Below are positions 1 through 10,688 of a DNA stretch of 64,000 nt, piece after piece. Every line of letters begins with the position of its first letter. The first letter of the stretch is position 1. The position numbers and the translations under genes are program-made. The DNA is from Syncephalis plumigaleata (taxonomy: Eukaryota > Zoopagomycota > Zoopagomycetes > Zoopagales > Piptocephalidaceae), in assembly GCA_025201365.1 (NCBI GenBank), contig JAIXMF010000004.1:930001-994000 (forward strand), given 5' to 3'. The notes under the pieces were generated by a model. The model ran no database searches and was not told where the DNA came from. It was given only the letters and a program-made list of their open reading frames with translations.

Positions 1-2372
1 AAATCAAATGCACGCACATCCACTGTCAGTCGACCAACAACCCCACTTTCATCGACTAAATGCTCAACTCCTGATATGCCTACACCTTCTACTCCACCAC
101 GAGTTAAACCAACGCCACTTACGCCACTTACACCATCCTCACCGTTACGAAGTGTACGTCGAACTGCATCTAACGTGTCGTTAGCCACAGCGGAACGTGC
201 ACAACGTCGAGCAGCAACAGCAACAGCAGCAGCATCAACTAATGCTAATGCTACTACTGCAATGGCAGCTACATCATCATCCCCTTCACGAGCATGTCAG
301 GATCAACTGGTCGATTACGACGTATATCATCTAATTTATCTGTAACATCCACAAGTACCGCACCTGATACCGCACCAGCTGCCTTTATATCACGACCAAG
401 TACACCTGTAAAATCACCACGACACAATTCCGATCTACGACGTACTGTATCCACTTTCCAGTTGGCCACTGCTGCTCGTGCACAAGCTCGACTAGAGGCA
501 GGCACTAACGACAACGACATTCACAGGATGGTAAATACGCGTCGGGCCCACTTATTCTCGACCTAGTTCACGCGCCTCTATGGGATCAGAACGTCAGCTG
601 CGACACTCATCGTCGAACGCGTCACTCGATCGACATCGCTACGAGTTCTCGACCGTCGCCTGGCGTAGACGAGCGAGCGTTCAGATTGATCCAGAAATGC
701 CGGTACGCGGACCTCGCGAGGCAAATCCACGCGTGTTTCCCCCTCGTCGTTCGGCCAGTGTGTTAGGTCGTCATCGTCATCCGATGGATCCAGCACTTAT
801 TAAACGACCACCTAGCGTAGCTTCTGCACCCGATTGGCACGCAACTCGTACACGAGCCATGTCGCCAGCACCGCGTCCATCTCGATTGCACCCAATTCAG
901 CCGCAGCACTACTTGGAATCACGACGACGAAGCATTGTTATGGGGGTTGATGTGGCAGCCTGGCGAGCAGAGACGTGTGTTACACCCGAACCATTTATGG
1001 ACAATGATTGGTGTCGTGAACACGTAGAGGAGGAAGAGGCAAAGTCGGAGTCGAATCAACCAATCATTACGGATGACAATCCAGAGAAGGTTGTATCCAA
1101 TCCTAGCTCGCCCCAATTGTCACCCATGGCAAATGAGACAATTCCGGATGTTGACGATGCTGATAATGAAGCAGAAGAAGAAGAAGCAGATGCAGCTGAA
1201 GCAGAGGATGCGACTTTAAAAACTAGCATAATAACGAATTCAAATGACCATCCTGCAACCTCTTCCTCTTCCTCCTCTTCCTCCTCCTCTTCTTCTTCTG
1301 CTTCCTCTTCTCCATCCACTCCACTCCAGCTGCAGCATGATCCTACCACTCCTCCGTCATTAATCACTCTTCCGCTTATTCCAGTTGGCATGGAAGCTAA
1401 TTCTAATACTGGATCAGCCACTTCAGAAGATAAACCGCATTCATGGACAGCGAGTCCACCAATGTCATGGGTAGTTCTACTTTGTCTTTACCGCTCAAAG
1501 AGCCACTTTGCTTAATGCTACCGCCGGTACAGCCGCGTAGTCCATCCGTTAGACGTGCTCGTTCTAAACGAACCGGAATAATGGGGCGATCGCGTACCTC
1601 ATCCACGCGTAGTAATGGATCGGTAGTATCCAATGCAACTACCACAAGTAGACATAGTCCACGTAGTAGTCCATCTGTATCACCGGCGAATGACGACGAG
1701 GATACTGCACGATTGGAGACGTCGTTCAACTATCGTGGATGCACGAGTTCTGCCCACGATGATCGTGCACTGGATAGTCGACCGATTCTTGCGTGTGCAA
1801 TGCAGAAAACTGACTCGCTATCATCGATGGAGGACATTCCAGCTGCACGTACAGCGCAACTTCCCGAGGATTCATTTTGCGAGATTGAACTACCAGTACA
1901 CGTACGTCGTAAATACTCATCCACACGAACCCGTAAGGCAAATCGTCATAATTCCGATGATCGTAGTAGTGATAGCGAAAACGATGACGACGAATTCGAG
2001 CGTAGTTTAAATAACATCAACAGTGAGGCTAGTCGGAAAATGTCGGATCAGCGAAAACGCGTCGATTCACTTGCTCGTGGTGTAGCGGAAATTCGTCGTT
2101 TACTCGAACGTCTACGACAACGCGATGAACGGCAAGAAGCGCGACTACGACGATTCGAGGAACAACGACGCTGGCGGGAGAATAACAGCTGGGAACACTC
2201 GGCTCAGCTATCATTCAGAAATATCGATTATGATAGCGATGCTCATGACCATAACGATGTAACACACGATGCAGAAGATTTGGACGTAGACGCGAATACT
2301 GATGCACTATCCGACGATAGTATCACGTCAGATCGAGTGGCGCGTGAGACTTGTCAGAATGTTTGCCTTTAG
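1..2372 (+). CDS. Ser/Arg-rich low-complexity protein with C-terminal coiled coil; 5' partial, frame changes
   Basis: I do not recognise the family. An open frame runs from base 1 (so the 5' end is outside the window) to a TAG at 2370-2372, but it changes frame three times, near 290, 535 and 1440-1470. On both sides of each change the protein keeps the same Ser/Thr/Pro/Arg-rich composition. A short repeat occurs twice across the first change: the segments ending SNVSLATAERAQRR and VSTFQLATAARAQAR. Features in order are RSxS-type basic/serine stretches, an acidic Glu/Ala/Asp tract near 1165-1215, a poly-Ser run near 1261-1310, and a highly charged heptad-like helix at about 2040-2190 (RRLLERLRQRDERQEARLRR) that should form a coiled coil. 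The composition suggests a disordered regulatory or cytoskeletal scaffold, but that is inference. No intron with good GT-AG ends explains the frame changes, so single-base sequence errors or decay are both possible. Confidence 0.6.
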
Positions 2373-3600
2373 GTTGTATTAATCTAATTCAACCATACTA
2401 TAACTTTATTATCAACATCATCACCATTATAAGCACCATCATCATCAACATCAACATAATCAACAACATCATCATCATCATCGACATCATCATCATCCGT
2501 GTACTTTACTATTTTCTCTATTTTATTCTTGCATATGCAATTGTACTTATTACACCTTCGCTACTATTACTACCACTATTACTATTACTACTATTATTAT
2601 TACTACTATTTTTGCTGTTACAGAGATGCTATTTATTTGATTGTTTAGTATGTTGATTACTAGACACAAGACTACGCGTTTTGGTCAGTACAGGCTTTGT
2701 TCCGTATGCGATAGCGAATGATGAGGTAACATTTGTGCTATCACGTATATACAATATAGTCGCTCATTCTCCTGGTGAGCAATGACGGTAATGTTCTAGG
2801 GAAATAGACGAATATACAATATACATATACGATATATATACTGGAACTTGCTAGTCATTTTACATATAGGAGAATGAGTATATATTACATACACATACTA
2901 ACAATAATAAAGATCATCATTTGCTATTGATGAAGATTATAAAAGTAATTAGGCAAATACAATGACATGTAATGAACTACTCGTATTCTTATACAAATAG
3001 TAACTACTATTTATTATTATCATCATTTAGATGAAGAAATACGACAAATGATAGCATAATTATTGGTGCAATCCCTTAATGATGAAATCCATACTAAGCA
3101 ATCGGACATGTAAATCAAATTTAAAAGTCAGCACGTATTACTGACAAAATGAACGATAGGTCAACACTGCTAACAAGTATACTCATTTATACTACTACTA
3201 CTGTTATTATACAAAAATAAATACTAGATAGAGCATACTTGTCAGTTTATTGTTGTTGTTGTTACTACTAGCAATGATACATGTGTAGATCGCATTCAGC
3301 CAAACGACAATCATTATTTAACAGTAATTAGTGTAGCCATTAAGAACCCATTGATTGCCTAATATGTTATCGCCCTACACATGGATATGTGACATAGTCG
3401 GATGTATTTCCGTTTTAGATTAACCTATTTCAGTTCCACATGGCTAACCTTATGGCAATTTGAACATTTATATCCATTGTCGGCCATTTACATCAGTTTA
3501 TTTTTCTCGCTTTCTCTCCTTCCTACTTTCTCTCTTCTCTCTTCTACTATCCATTCTTACGAGTAACATCATCCATATCATCGTTTACACTCTCGCGTAA
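2373..3600. other. Intergenic spacer with trinucleotide repeats and pyrimidine-rich lipase leader
   Basis: No supportable gene. ATC/ATT-type trinucleotide runs occupy about 2408-2615 and AT-rich unique sequence follows. The last 110 bases before the lipase start (about 3495-3575) are strongly CT-rich, which looks like a fungal promoter/5' leader. Bases 3316-3600 recur inverted near 54941-55236. Confidence 0.6.
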
Positions 3601-4876
3601 ATGCGTCTATCATCCTCGCTAATACTATGTCTCACTGGTCTATTACATGTTCAAGCGGCGGTGTTTAGCTTGACTAGACGCGATCAATTAAATCACGATG
3701 TCAACATTCTTGCACCATCGAATGATACTGTAATCGACAACGATGTCAGCTTTCCATATCTTGCGGCAGACACCATTAAATACATGCTAACGAGATCGGC
3801 ACTAACGCCATTGTCACCCGATGATATGCGGAAACGCTATGCGGAAACCACGAAGGATATGCCAGTACGAGAAACGGAATTCAACTTTAATGACCGATAT
3901 CAAGTAGATGTGGTGTTTCGCTATGCGATGCTGGCCAGTTTCCCCTACTGCACCAAGGAACAAGCATTAGATATGCGAAATAAGAAAATACCCGACATCA
4001 ACAACAATCCGAAGCTTTTATTAACTGCCGATAATAGCGTTGTCAATTGGGAGTCACGATCCGGTGAACACTGGTTGATTAGCGTGTCGCACACTCACAA
4101 AACACTGACAGTAGCATTTCGCGGTACTTTCGGCTTGTACGACACTATGTTCTACAATGCAGATAGTAGACAGGTCAATATAGACTCGAATTTATACAGT
4201 GGATTTAATGGTCGTGCGAAGATCTATAAAGGTGTTATGAGATCGCTTTTAATCCATGTACCACGAGCCCGCGAAGCATTGCGATTGCTAAAGGCAAAGT
4301 ATAGTAACTATCACATTATTGTGACAGGTCATTCGCTAGGCGCTTCAATAGCTCGTATGTTCTCCTTGCATCTATCGCTTACAGAACAGGAGCTGAAACC
4401 GTTAATGACTTACGCGTTCGCCGAACCAATGACAACTACCAAGGAATTTTCCGACTGGAGTTTAAGCGTTATTGGTCGTGATCATTATCTTCGAATTATT
4501 TCATCGACAGATATCGTACCGCATCTACGTCCTGGTAAGAACAAGTTTGGACATGCAAAGGATGCGATAGTCATGTATTTCCCGGATCCTGACAAGCCAG
4601 AATTCATCTACTGTCCGCATGACGGACATCCAGCTTGTCGTGGTGTAGGAGCACGCAAGCGTAGCTGGTTTAATCACAATCGATTTGGTGGCATGATCCT
4701 CGCCTCGAATATGTGCGCCCTAGTGATGGAGAAGCAAACGCTAAAGAATCTACTAACAATTGCTAAGAAAATGATTACATAAATTTGTCATCGTAATGGT
4801 TGTAGATTGACATTGGTTCTTTATGCTCGTTATTATGCATTTCCTCATACGTGTACTTCCCATCAAGTGTAATGAA
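3316..4876 (+). repeat. Parent segment 1 of inverted permuted duplication (lipase and flanks)
   Basis: The reverse complement of this stretch is found at about 53700-55236, with scattered substitutions and small indels. It includes the whole lipase gene plus about 285 bp upstream and 95 bp downstream. Boundaries were judged by eye. Confidence 0.85.
3601..4782 (+). CDS. Secreted class 3 (fungal-type) lipase
   Basis: Intronless, 393 codons. The start is followed by a hydrophobic signal peptide (residues 1-19, ending LLHVQA|A) and a dibasic RR at about 26-27 that could be a pro-peptide site. The alpha/beta-hydrolase nucleophile elbow is GHSLG with Ser245. Asp304 (in SSTDIVPHLRP) and His359 (in WFNHNRFGG) are spaced as in Thermomyces-type lipases and complete a plausible Ser-Asp-His triad. 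The family hydrolyses ester bonds of triacylglycerols or related lipids outside the cell; the actual substrate here is unknown (a feruloyl-esterase-like role is possible). It stands alone behind a CT-rich leader. A decayed inverted copy lies at 53794-54940, so this is the parental, intact copy. Confidence 0.9.
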   Translation: MRLSSSLILCLTGLLHVQAAVFSLTRRDQLNHDVNILAPSNDTVIDNDVSFPYLAADTIKYMLTRSALTPLSPDDMRKRYAETTKDMPVRETEFNFNDRYQVDVVFRYAMLASFPYCTKEQALDMRNKKIPDINNNPKLLLTADNSVVNWESRSGEHWLISVSHTHKTLTVAFRGTFGLYDTMFYNADSRQVNIDSNLYSGFNGRAKIYKGVMRSLLIHVPRAREALRLLKAKYSNYHIIVTGHSLGASIARMFSLHLSLTEQELKPLMTYAFAEPMTTTKEFSDWSLSVIGRDHYLRIISSTDIVPHLRPGKNKFGHAKDAIVMYFPDPDKPEFIYCPHDGHPACRGVGARKRSWFNHNRFGGMILASNMCALVMEKQTLKNLLTIAKKMIT

Positions 4877-4955
4877 TTATGCTTTTTCTTTCTTTCTTAT
4901 ATACAGATACAGATACAGATACATTAAATAATTGTTATCTCAAAGAAATAGCGCA

Positions 4956-5141
4956 TTTAATGAATATGAAGATGCAAGTTTATTTAATATAAAGCAGTAG
5001 TTAATTGTGTTATACCAAGATTTTATGTAATCATAATGGTTCTACTGCTGTGTCAAAATTGTTGTGAGATGATTGTGCTTAATGAGTTGATGATGATAGC
5101 TAGACGTGAAATTGCAAAGCTTTTAAATTGTAATGTCCTAT

Positions 5142-5160
<19 letters not shown>
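4956..5160 (+). repeat. Parent segment 2 of inverted permuted duplication
   Basis: The reverse complement is found at about 55946-56127. The segment ends inside the (GAT)n tract, the same motif that begins parent segment 3 near 7037-7062. Confidence 0.75.

Positions 5161-5176
<16 letters not shown>
5143..5176 (+). repeat. (GAT)n microsatellite
   Basis: An uninterrupted run of GAT triplets. A similar run at 7037-7062 lies inside the first exon of the Bub2-like gene. The two runs coincide with a deletion junction in the duplicated copy. Confidence 0.9.
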
Positions 5177-5177
<1 letters not shown>

Positions 5178-5206
5178 TAAATAAATGAAAAATGTAGAAT
5201 GCAAAG

Positions 5207-7195
5207 TTACGGCGTTAAGGGTAGTAGATGACGAACATTTGGATCATTGGCATGCCGTGTAAGAATGTCGTACAGTTCAGATGGAAGTTGTTGCGATAAA
5301 GATAGTGCATCATTGATCGTCTGATAAATATCGCCATCTAAGCCACGAGAGAGTATGTTGAGCGGTCTATAGCGTTCGAATTAGCAATGCACTAGCAATG
5401 TAATAAGTAACAATCAATGACTTACTGGTCGGTGGCAAGTAGCATGTCGCGTGATTTTATCAATTGCGCAACAACACAAAGCACATTGATGTGAATCCCA
5501 TAGGCTAGAAAGGCATCCCATAGTCGTAGATGATCTTGCTTGCTAATGGATTTATGACAGCCTGTAAATGATAGTAGAGCTGATGGGATATCACGTTAGT
5601 TGATAATTGTACAATAGATACCAGTGTGTCACCTACCATTATAAGCGTATCGTTCTGGGAAAATACCATGATCAAGTAGGTGATCATAGAGTGGACGATC
5701 CAGTATACGTAGACATTCATCCATTAGCTAATAGACAAGCGTATTTCATTCATTCATTTGTATGTTAATTGCCAAATAATAAATGTACAATCCTGGGGGA
5801 TATCACACATACCTCTACGGCGCATTGAACACCGTCCATTGTGGTACGCGCGTATACCGGTGCACATCGTGTAATGAATAAATAAAGTGACGCAAACGCA
5901 TCTTCCTCGGGTAATACCTCCAAGAATGCCAAAGCTATCCAGTGTAAGCCTTGCACGTAGTTTTTCGTGTCGTCCAACTCGTCTGTCATACATGTCAGTC
6001 GATGATTAGTGGCAATACGTGGAGTATCCACGAGAGATGACTTACCTTGCATTTGATGGACGAAAGCATTTAGGATTCGTGTCAATGATTCCATCAAACT
6101 AGTGGATTGCTCCTTTGAATCCGTAGCGTTAACTGATAAACGATCGGATTGCGCTAAAGTGGCGAGGTCATGTTGGATCTGCGAATGCATGGAGGATAGA
6201 CCACGTGCTTTCAGGCTGACGTAGAGGCATTGCAGATGGGTAAAGTTCCCCTCACGTGCCAGCAAGGTTCGCCATAGTCGTCGACGTAGATCGTCGTGAC
6301 CAACGGGAATGGGGTGAACAAGCGCTAAACGACGTAAATGTCGTTCAGCTAATGGCATGTCCGTTAGAGAAGTGACTGCGGAACCTGGACTTTTACAACC
6401 ACCAGGACTAGTGGCACCACTGCGAAACAACGACAAGCCTACTGTAGTGTTGGCGGGATTAACGGTAGGGCTTGTTGCGCTACGAACCATGTCATCCAGC
6501 GCGTATTCGTATTGCTGACGAATTGAATCGCTAGTGTGTGCATCGCAACTAGGGGAGAGTAAGGGCGATAATGGTAGAGCAGAAAAAGGGCTTGCACTCG
6601 GGGAATCAACATTAGAGTTACAACAATTGAGATGAAGATGAAGATGATTGTTGTTGCCGTTGCCGTTGCTATTGCTGCTTCTTTTTGCTCGTTGCAACCA
6701 AGCGTCAAACTTGCTCGTACTAGACGGTCGATTTTTTTGCAACATGTTAGGCGGTGAAGGAGGTGGAGTAAGAAGACGTGGCGTGACAGACGACGATACT
6801 GGTTGAGACGGTCTTTGAACTGGATCAGTCACGCTGTTTCGAGCCTCGATAATAACCGGACATACAGTGCGTTTACGCGGGTACGACGACAACGGTGACG
6901 ATTGACGGCTGGGCACGCGTCTCACTCGATGGGAATGTGCAGCGCAGATCGCATCGGTATTAGTTGCAGTAATAGTAGTAACTGTACCAGATGCTGCTGT
7001 AGTAATTATTAAAGCAGGGGTAGGTGGTGGAGATTGCCTCGATGATGATGATGATGATGATGATGTGATTAGGGTGGAGAGCAATGTCCCTAATGACATG
7101 GTACTAGGAGATGGAGACATGAGTGCACACATACATACACACCCACAAGTATGCGAATAACAATCAAAGTAATCGTTAACTAAACTAATATGCAA
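5207..7195 (-). CDS. Bub2/Cdc16-like TBC-domain protein (mitotic exit GAP family)
   Basis: Family role: with a Byr4/Bfa1 partner, Bub2/Cdc16 acts as GAP for the spindle-pole-body GTPase Tem1/Spg1 and restrains mitotic exit or septation. Exons (minus strand): 7195-6046, 5982-5813, 5727-5637, 5561-5426, 5366-5207; they sum to 568 residues. The first intron (5983-6045, 63 bp) is in frame and stop-free but has a GTAAGT donor and CAG acceptor, and removing it restores the domain. The first ~270 residues are Ser/Thr/Pro-rich and disordered. The TBC domain follows: HPIPVGHDDLRRRLWRTLL, then YVQGLHW with the catalytic glutamine, ITRCAPVYARTTMDGVQ, and LRLWDAFLAYGIHINVL. The usual IxxDxxR arginine finger reads IQHDLAT, with Thr in place of Arg. 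ATG 7195 is the farthest start; ATG 7120 (MSPSPSTMSL) is equally plausible. Bub2 is the best family match, but other TBC subfamilies are not excluded. Confidence 0.8.
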
Positions 7196-7768
7196 GACTG
7201 ATTGATATAGGTAGTAGTAGTAAATGTAGTAGTAGGAAATGAAAGTGACAGAGCAACAATAGACGATAGTGTTTATTTAAGACGGAAAGAAAGACGGTAT
7301 TATTGCTGTTGCGGTGATGTTCGTAATAGTTAAAGTAGTTATAATAGCTGGTGTCGGATATTTGACCATTACAAGGCATCTTCAGTGATAGCTCAAGATG
7401 CAGATGTATCAGGTTCCTACGAAAGCTGAAGCAAGGGGAACAATCAATGCTCGGCCTATGTTTTAATGTTTTCGTAACCAGAAATCTATCGAGTGAAACA
7501 TGCTCAGCGTATTACAAGGAACGATAGCCGAGGCTAATAATAAGCAAACGAGTTTCGCCATAAATAATTCGCGCAATGCTAGTCGAAATACATAGGAAGT
7601 AACAGCAATTGTTTACTCTCTAAATAGACTAATCAATTGTTGTGAACAAACAATGTCCACCGAACTGGCTAGGTAATCGTCTTATGCTCAAGCACAAGGG
7701 GTAAGCATAAATCAAAAACGAGTCTACACATTTAGACTAGCCGAGCTGCTATTGCCATGTTGTTATTG
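7050..7768 (+). repeat. Parent segment 3 of inverted permuted duplication
   Basis: The reverse complement is found at about 55237-55945. It covers the start of the Bub2-like gene and its upstream region and ends about 90 bp before the LINE. The duplicate does not include the LINE. Confidence 0.85.
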
Positions 7769-7840
7769 CCATGTTGTTATTATTGTTGTGAACAGCAGTA
7801 AAGGTGTACGATGGCTAATCTTTATTTGGTATATTACTAC
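7196..7840. other. Upstream region of Bub2-like gene
   Basis: No convincing gene. A 64-codon frame on the minus strand (7379-7185) is kept in the duplicate at 55622-55816 but is hydrophobic and low-complexity, and its conservation is explained by the duplication. A 14-16 bp unit containing TTGCCATGTTGTTATT is tandemly repeated at about 7751-7782, close to the duplication end point. Confidence 0.5.
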
Positions 7841-7859
7841 ATGTTATGCAAAAAATGAT
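7841..7859 (+). repeat. LINE target-site duplication, left copy
   Basis: ATGTTATGCAAAAAATGAT (19 bp), identical to 10351-10369. It marks the 5' edge of the insertion. Confidence 0.93.
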
Positions 7860-10220
7860 GTACAGACGGTGGCGCCACCGACAATACCTTTCCGACTACT
7901 CGGCTGCTGGCTGTCCTTGGACGGCAAGAGCAAAGAGCCACTCAGAATCATCCATCAATCAGTTAAAGGGCTTTGCAGCATTATAAGGCGGAAGGAGATC
8001 AGTCACGAGATTGCGATATATATCATCAACTCAGTGATAATACCGGCGATTACTCACAAAGCAGCTACTCTACCGCTGTCGGACTCACAGTGCGACGAGC
8101 TGGATAGAAGCTGGCTCACGCTAATCAAACGCAAAGCACACATGGCTAGGTCTATGCCAAACGTATTGCTATGGGCGCCGCAAGGATTCAATCTGACCAA
8201 CGTGAGAGACGCTATGGACACTTCCCAAATAGCGGACTTAATGAGGAGGTTGGATAGCCCAGGTATGCTAGGTGAATCAGCAAGAGCACAAGAAGAAGCA
8301 GCATGCAGTCTTGTCAACAGTATCAGATCGATATACAACAGTTACACGGAAACACGCGATAGAAATAGAGTGTACGCTATTCACCTGGCATACCGACTGC
8401 ATACGAGGGAGCTGAAGGTGGTACTAGGGGACGAACTCGAACAATCCAAGAGGATAGATGATATTTTGTTAGAAGACGCAGCGACTCCAACGACTCGAAG
8501 AGACGTTAGAGAAGCAGCGGAGAGGTTCGACCTAGTGGAGATGAAAGACATAGCACTGACTGACGGACTCGATACACCCAGGCTAGCGAGCTACAATGCC
8601 ATCACAAATCGAAATGAAAGGCAGGGAGGCGCACCGAAATGGTACAAGAAACTGGAAGAAAGGTGGCCCAAACTTGCATCTAAAGCCAAGAGTATGGCCA
8701 TAGCAGCTAGACTGGCAGATCGAGAGGAGTACAGTACGCTGCTACCATTCACCGAGGAAAACCTAGCGGCGTGGTCCACAGACGCGCAAGGCAGACAGTA
8801 CAACTGGTCGGAGATCCAAGACAGCGAGACGGTGCTTATATGGACAGATGGATCAGTCACAAATCCAACTGGCCCAGACAAAGAAGGAGGCTACGCAGCG
8901 ATAGTTATGAGAGGAAACGCGAAGGTGGCAGTAGCAACGGGAAGGTACGCAGGTCCACACTGCCACTCAGATATGCTCGAAGCTATGGCGATAGCCCACG
9001 CGATAGCATGCGCGCCAAACAGCATAGCAATCAAGATCATGACGGACTCCATGACCTCGGTGGCCTGGTGGAAGCAGTATGTCACGGAAGCGGTGCCCTG
9101 GTCCAGAGCGAAAAGAAGAGCAACGCCCACATACAAAATATGGGAGTTGATAGCAGATAGAGTCGCGAGACGAGAAGCAAGCACAGAAATAGAATGGACT
9201 AGGGCGCATATAGGCACAGTGGGAAACGAGATGGCAGACATGGAGGCGAAAGCGGCAGCCGTCACCACAAATCAGGTGCCTAGATGGACACTGAATACAG
9301 TGCCAGGAAAGGTCCACCAGTACGATCTGCTGGCGTCAGGGCTGAACACATTGCTTCCACCACGACAACTGATCAAGAAACAAAGCAAGGCGCGACACGC
9401 AAGAACACTCAAGCAGCATATACTCAAGCACCACCCGTCGCTGAGGACCAGATTGGAGCAAGAGATGAACGTGGTAGCGCAAAGGGACAGAAGTGAAGAT
9501 GAAAGAGCATTGAGAAGAGCGCAGCACAAGAGGGAGTTCGCGATCAAGCTAGCGACGGGTCAGTTACCTACCTTAGCTAGACAGCACCTATGGAGCAAGG
9601 AAAAATACACTACGGACGTATGCTGTAGGTGTACCAAAGGGGAAAGCGAAAATTGGAGGCATATAGTCAACTGTGACGTCAACGAGGGGGAAGTGGAAAG
9701 AAATGCGAAATTCGAAATATTCCAGGAAGGAATGAGGATTATAAGCAGAATCAACAGGGAAAGGGCGGAAAGGTCAATCCACCCTCGACTGGTGAAAGTG
9801 GCAGAAACAGCGCACAGAGCCACCCCACTACATCCCCTCCACGATGTAGGCTACCTGCTGGGCTGGCCGAGTGAGGAGCTTCAACTAGACATGACGCAAA
9901 AAGGTTTAACAAAAGAAGAAAGAACAAGCGTCATACATCATATGTCAACAAAAGCACTAGACATCGTATGGAGAAGAATATGGATCCCAAGATGCAAGCA
10001 GGTAAAGCGCATCATAGGCACCTGGAAATCCATCAACCAGACCCCAGCGAACCCCCCAGGCCAACTGACTGGCCCCAGACCCAGCCAGAATGCGGATCGG
10101 CCGCATACTGGCTCCTCTCACTCCTCGCCGAGTGAACCTACTTCCTGGGACTCCATCAACAAGGTAGTATTCCGAACGGAGTATTACCTCAAGATGGTAG
10201 CCCCCTCGTGGAGCCTTTAG
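7860..10220 (+). CDS. LINE ORF2 remnant: RT thumb, RNase H, C-terminal Cys/His motif
   Basis: The reading frame enters from flanking DNA (open from 7752), so no genuine start exists. From the element border it encodes the end of the RT with FRLLGCWLSLDGKSKE, then a helical thumb/connection region (to about 8760), then an RNase H fold at about 8830-9270. The catalytic acidic residues are all visible: LIWTDGSV, HSDMLEAM, IMTDSMTS and GNEMADMEA. Near 9621-9675 a CCxC-x(10)-HxxxC motif (CCRCTKGESENWRHIVNC) resembles the zinc-binding C-terminus of many LINE proteins. A basic tail runs to the stop. The missing RT catalytic core makes it non-autonomous. Codon use is richer in AGA/AGG and G+C than the neighbouring host genes, consistent with a mobile origin. 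Confidence 0.9.
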   Translation, partial: VQTVAPPTIPFRLLGCWLSLDGKSKEPLRIIHQSVKGLCSIIRRKEISHEIAIYIINSVIIPAITHKAATLPLSDSQCDELDRSWLTLIKRKAHMARSMPNVLLWAPQGFNLTNVRDAMDTSQIADLMRRLDSPGMLGESARAQEEAACSLVNSIRSIYNSYTETRDRNRVYAIHLAYRLHTRELKVVLGDELEQSKRIDDILLEDAATPTTRRDVREAAERFDLVEMKDIALTDGLDTPRLASYNAITNRNERQGGAPKWYKKLEERWPKLASKAKSMAIAARLADREEYSTLLPFTEENLAAWSTDAQGRQYNWSEIQDSETVLIWTDGSVTNPTGPDKEGGYAAIVMRGNAKVAVATGRYAGPHCHSDMLEAMAIAHAIACAPNSIAIKIMTDSMTSVAWWKQYVTEAVPWSRAKRRATPTYKIWELIADRVARREASTEIEWTRAHIGTVGNEMADMEAKAAAVTTNQVPRWTLNTVPGKVHQYDLLASGLNTLLPPRQLIKKQSKARHARTLKQHILKHHPSLRTRLEQEMNVVAQRDRSEDERALRRAQHKREFAIKLATGQLPTLARQHLWSKEKYTTDVCCRCTKGESENWRHIVNCDVNEGEVERNAKFEIFQEGMRIISRINRERAERSIHPRLVKVAETAHRATPLHPLHDVGYLLGWPSEELQLDMTQKGLTKEERTSVIHHMSTKALDIVWRRIWIPRCKQVKRIIGTWKSINQTPANPPGQLTGPRPSQNADRPHTGSSHSSPSEPTSWDSINKVVFRTEYYLKMVAPSWSL

Positions 10221-10350
10221 GGCCGGCCCACGTAAAGACGTGGCGGCCTAACTCGAATCATTTTTACACAATAATTTGAGAATGCAGTTAACTTTATTCA
10301 TTTAATTATTAACAGCAGCGGCCCACTTGCTTTAAAAAATAAAAATAAAA
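7860..10350 (+). mobile_element. 5'-truncated non-LTR retrotransposon (LINE) with RNase H domain
   Basis: The insertion is bounded by perfect 19-bp direct repeats and ends in an A-rich tail (10331-10350, TAAAAAATAAAAATAAAA). Only the 3' part of the second ORF survives; the endonuclease and most of the reverse transcriptase are absent, the usual result of incomplete target-primed reverse transcription. The open frame runs through to a TAG at 10218-10220. The element is otherwise unbroken and the repeats are identical, which points to a recent insertion. An RNase H domain after RT is seen in Tad1, I and related clades; Tad1-like is the likeliest for a fungus but not proven. Confidence 0.93.
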
Positions 10351-10369
10351 ATGTTATGCAAAAAATGAT
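10351..10369 (+). repeat. LINE target-site duplication, right copy
   Basis: Identical to 7841-7859. It follows directly after the A-rich tail. Confidence 0.93.
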
Positions 10370-10688
10370 ATATGCTGGAATTTCCAGTTCATCTCACCTG
10401 TAGTAAGCGTAAGTCAGCCTTTCCGTAGCCTATACAATATACAAAGTAGTCCTATTCTAACACGTTAAGCCTACTAGCTACTTATCCATTCAACTATACG
10501 AGAACAATCATAGCTAAGGATCACTGGTATTTCTTTGTGTCCATCGATTACAAAGTAAGCCAAAGCGAACAATGTAAATAAAAAATGCAAGTGGAAAACA
10601 CACCAAATCACATGACTTGTAAATATATTGCTCTTTTTCTGTATAGAATCTTATTGCTACCGTTTCTTGCAAGAAATTGATTGCTATC
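10370..10688. other. Spacer upstream of pICln gene
   Basis: AT-rich and gene-free; it holds the pICln promoter and 5' leader. No distinct motif was recognised. Confidence 0.5.

Larger units (their letters stand above)
4783..5206. other. Convergent spacer between lipase and Bub2-like gene
   Basis: No gene. It holds the 3' flanks of both genes, a short CAGATA repeat near 4906-4921 and a (GAT)n tract at about 5143-5176. Bases of about 4956-5160 are duplicated at 55946-56127; about 80 bp (4877-4955) are missing from the duplicate. Confidence 0.6.

Noticed and set aside
5143-5176. Regular short direct repeats that could be mistaken for a CRISPR-like array
   Set aside because: A pure triplet microsatellite with no spacers; the organism is eukaryotic.
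7185-7379. 64-codon frame on the minus strand, conserved at 55622-55816
   Set aside because: The conservation is fully explained by the segmental duplication; the peptide is hydrophobic low-complexity without a known family.
8054-9823. Several open frames antisense to, or in another frame of, the LINE protein
   Set aside because: They overlap the RNase H-bearing frame and carry no domain; shadows of the real coding sequence.
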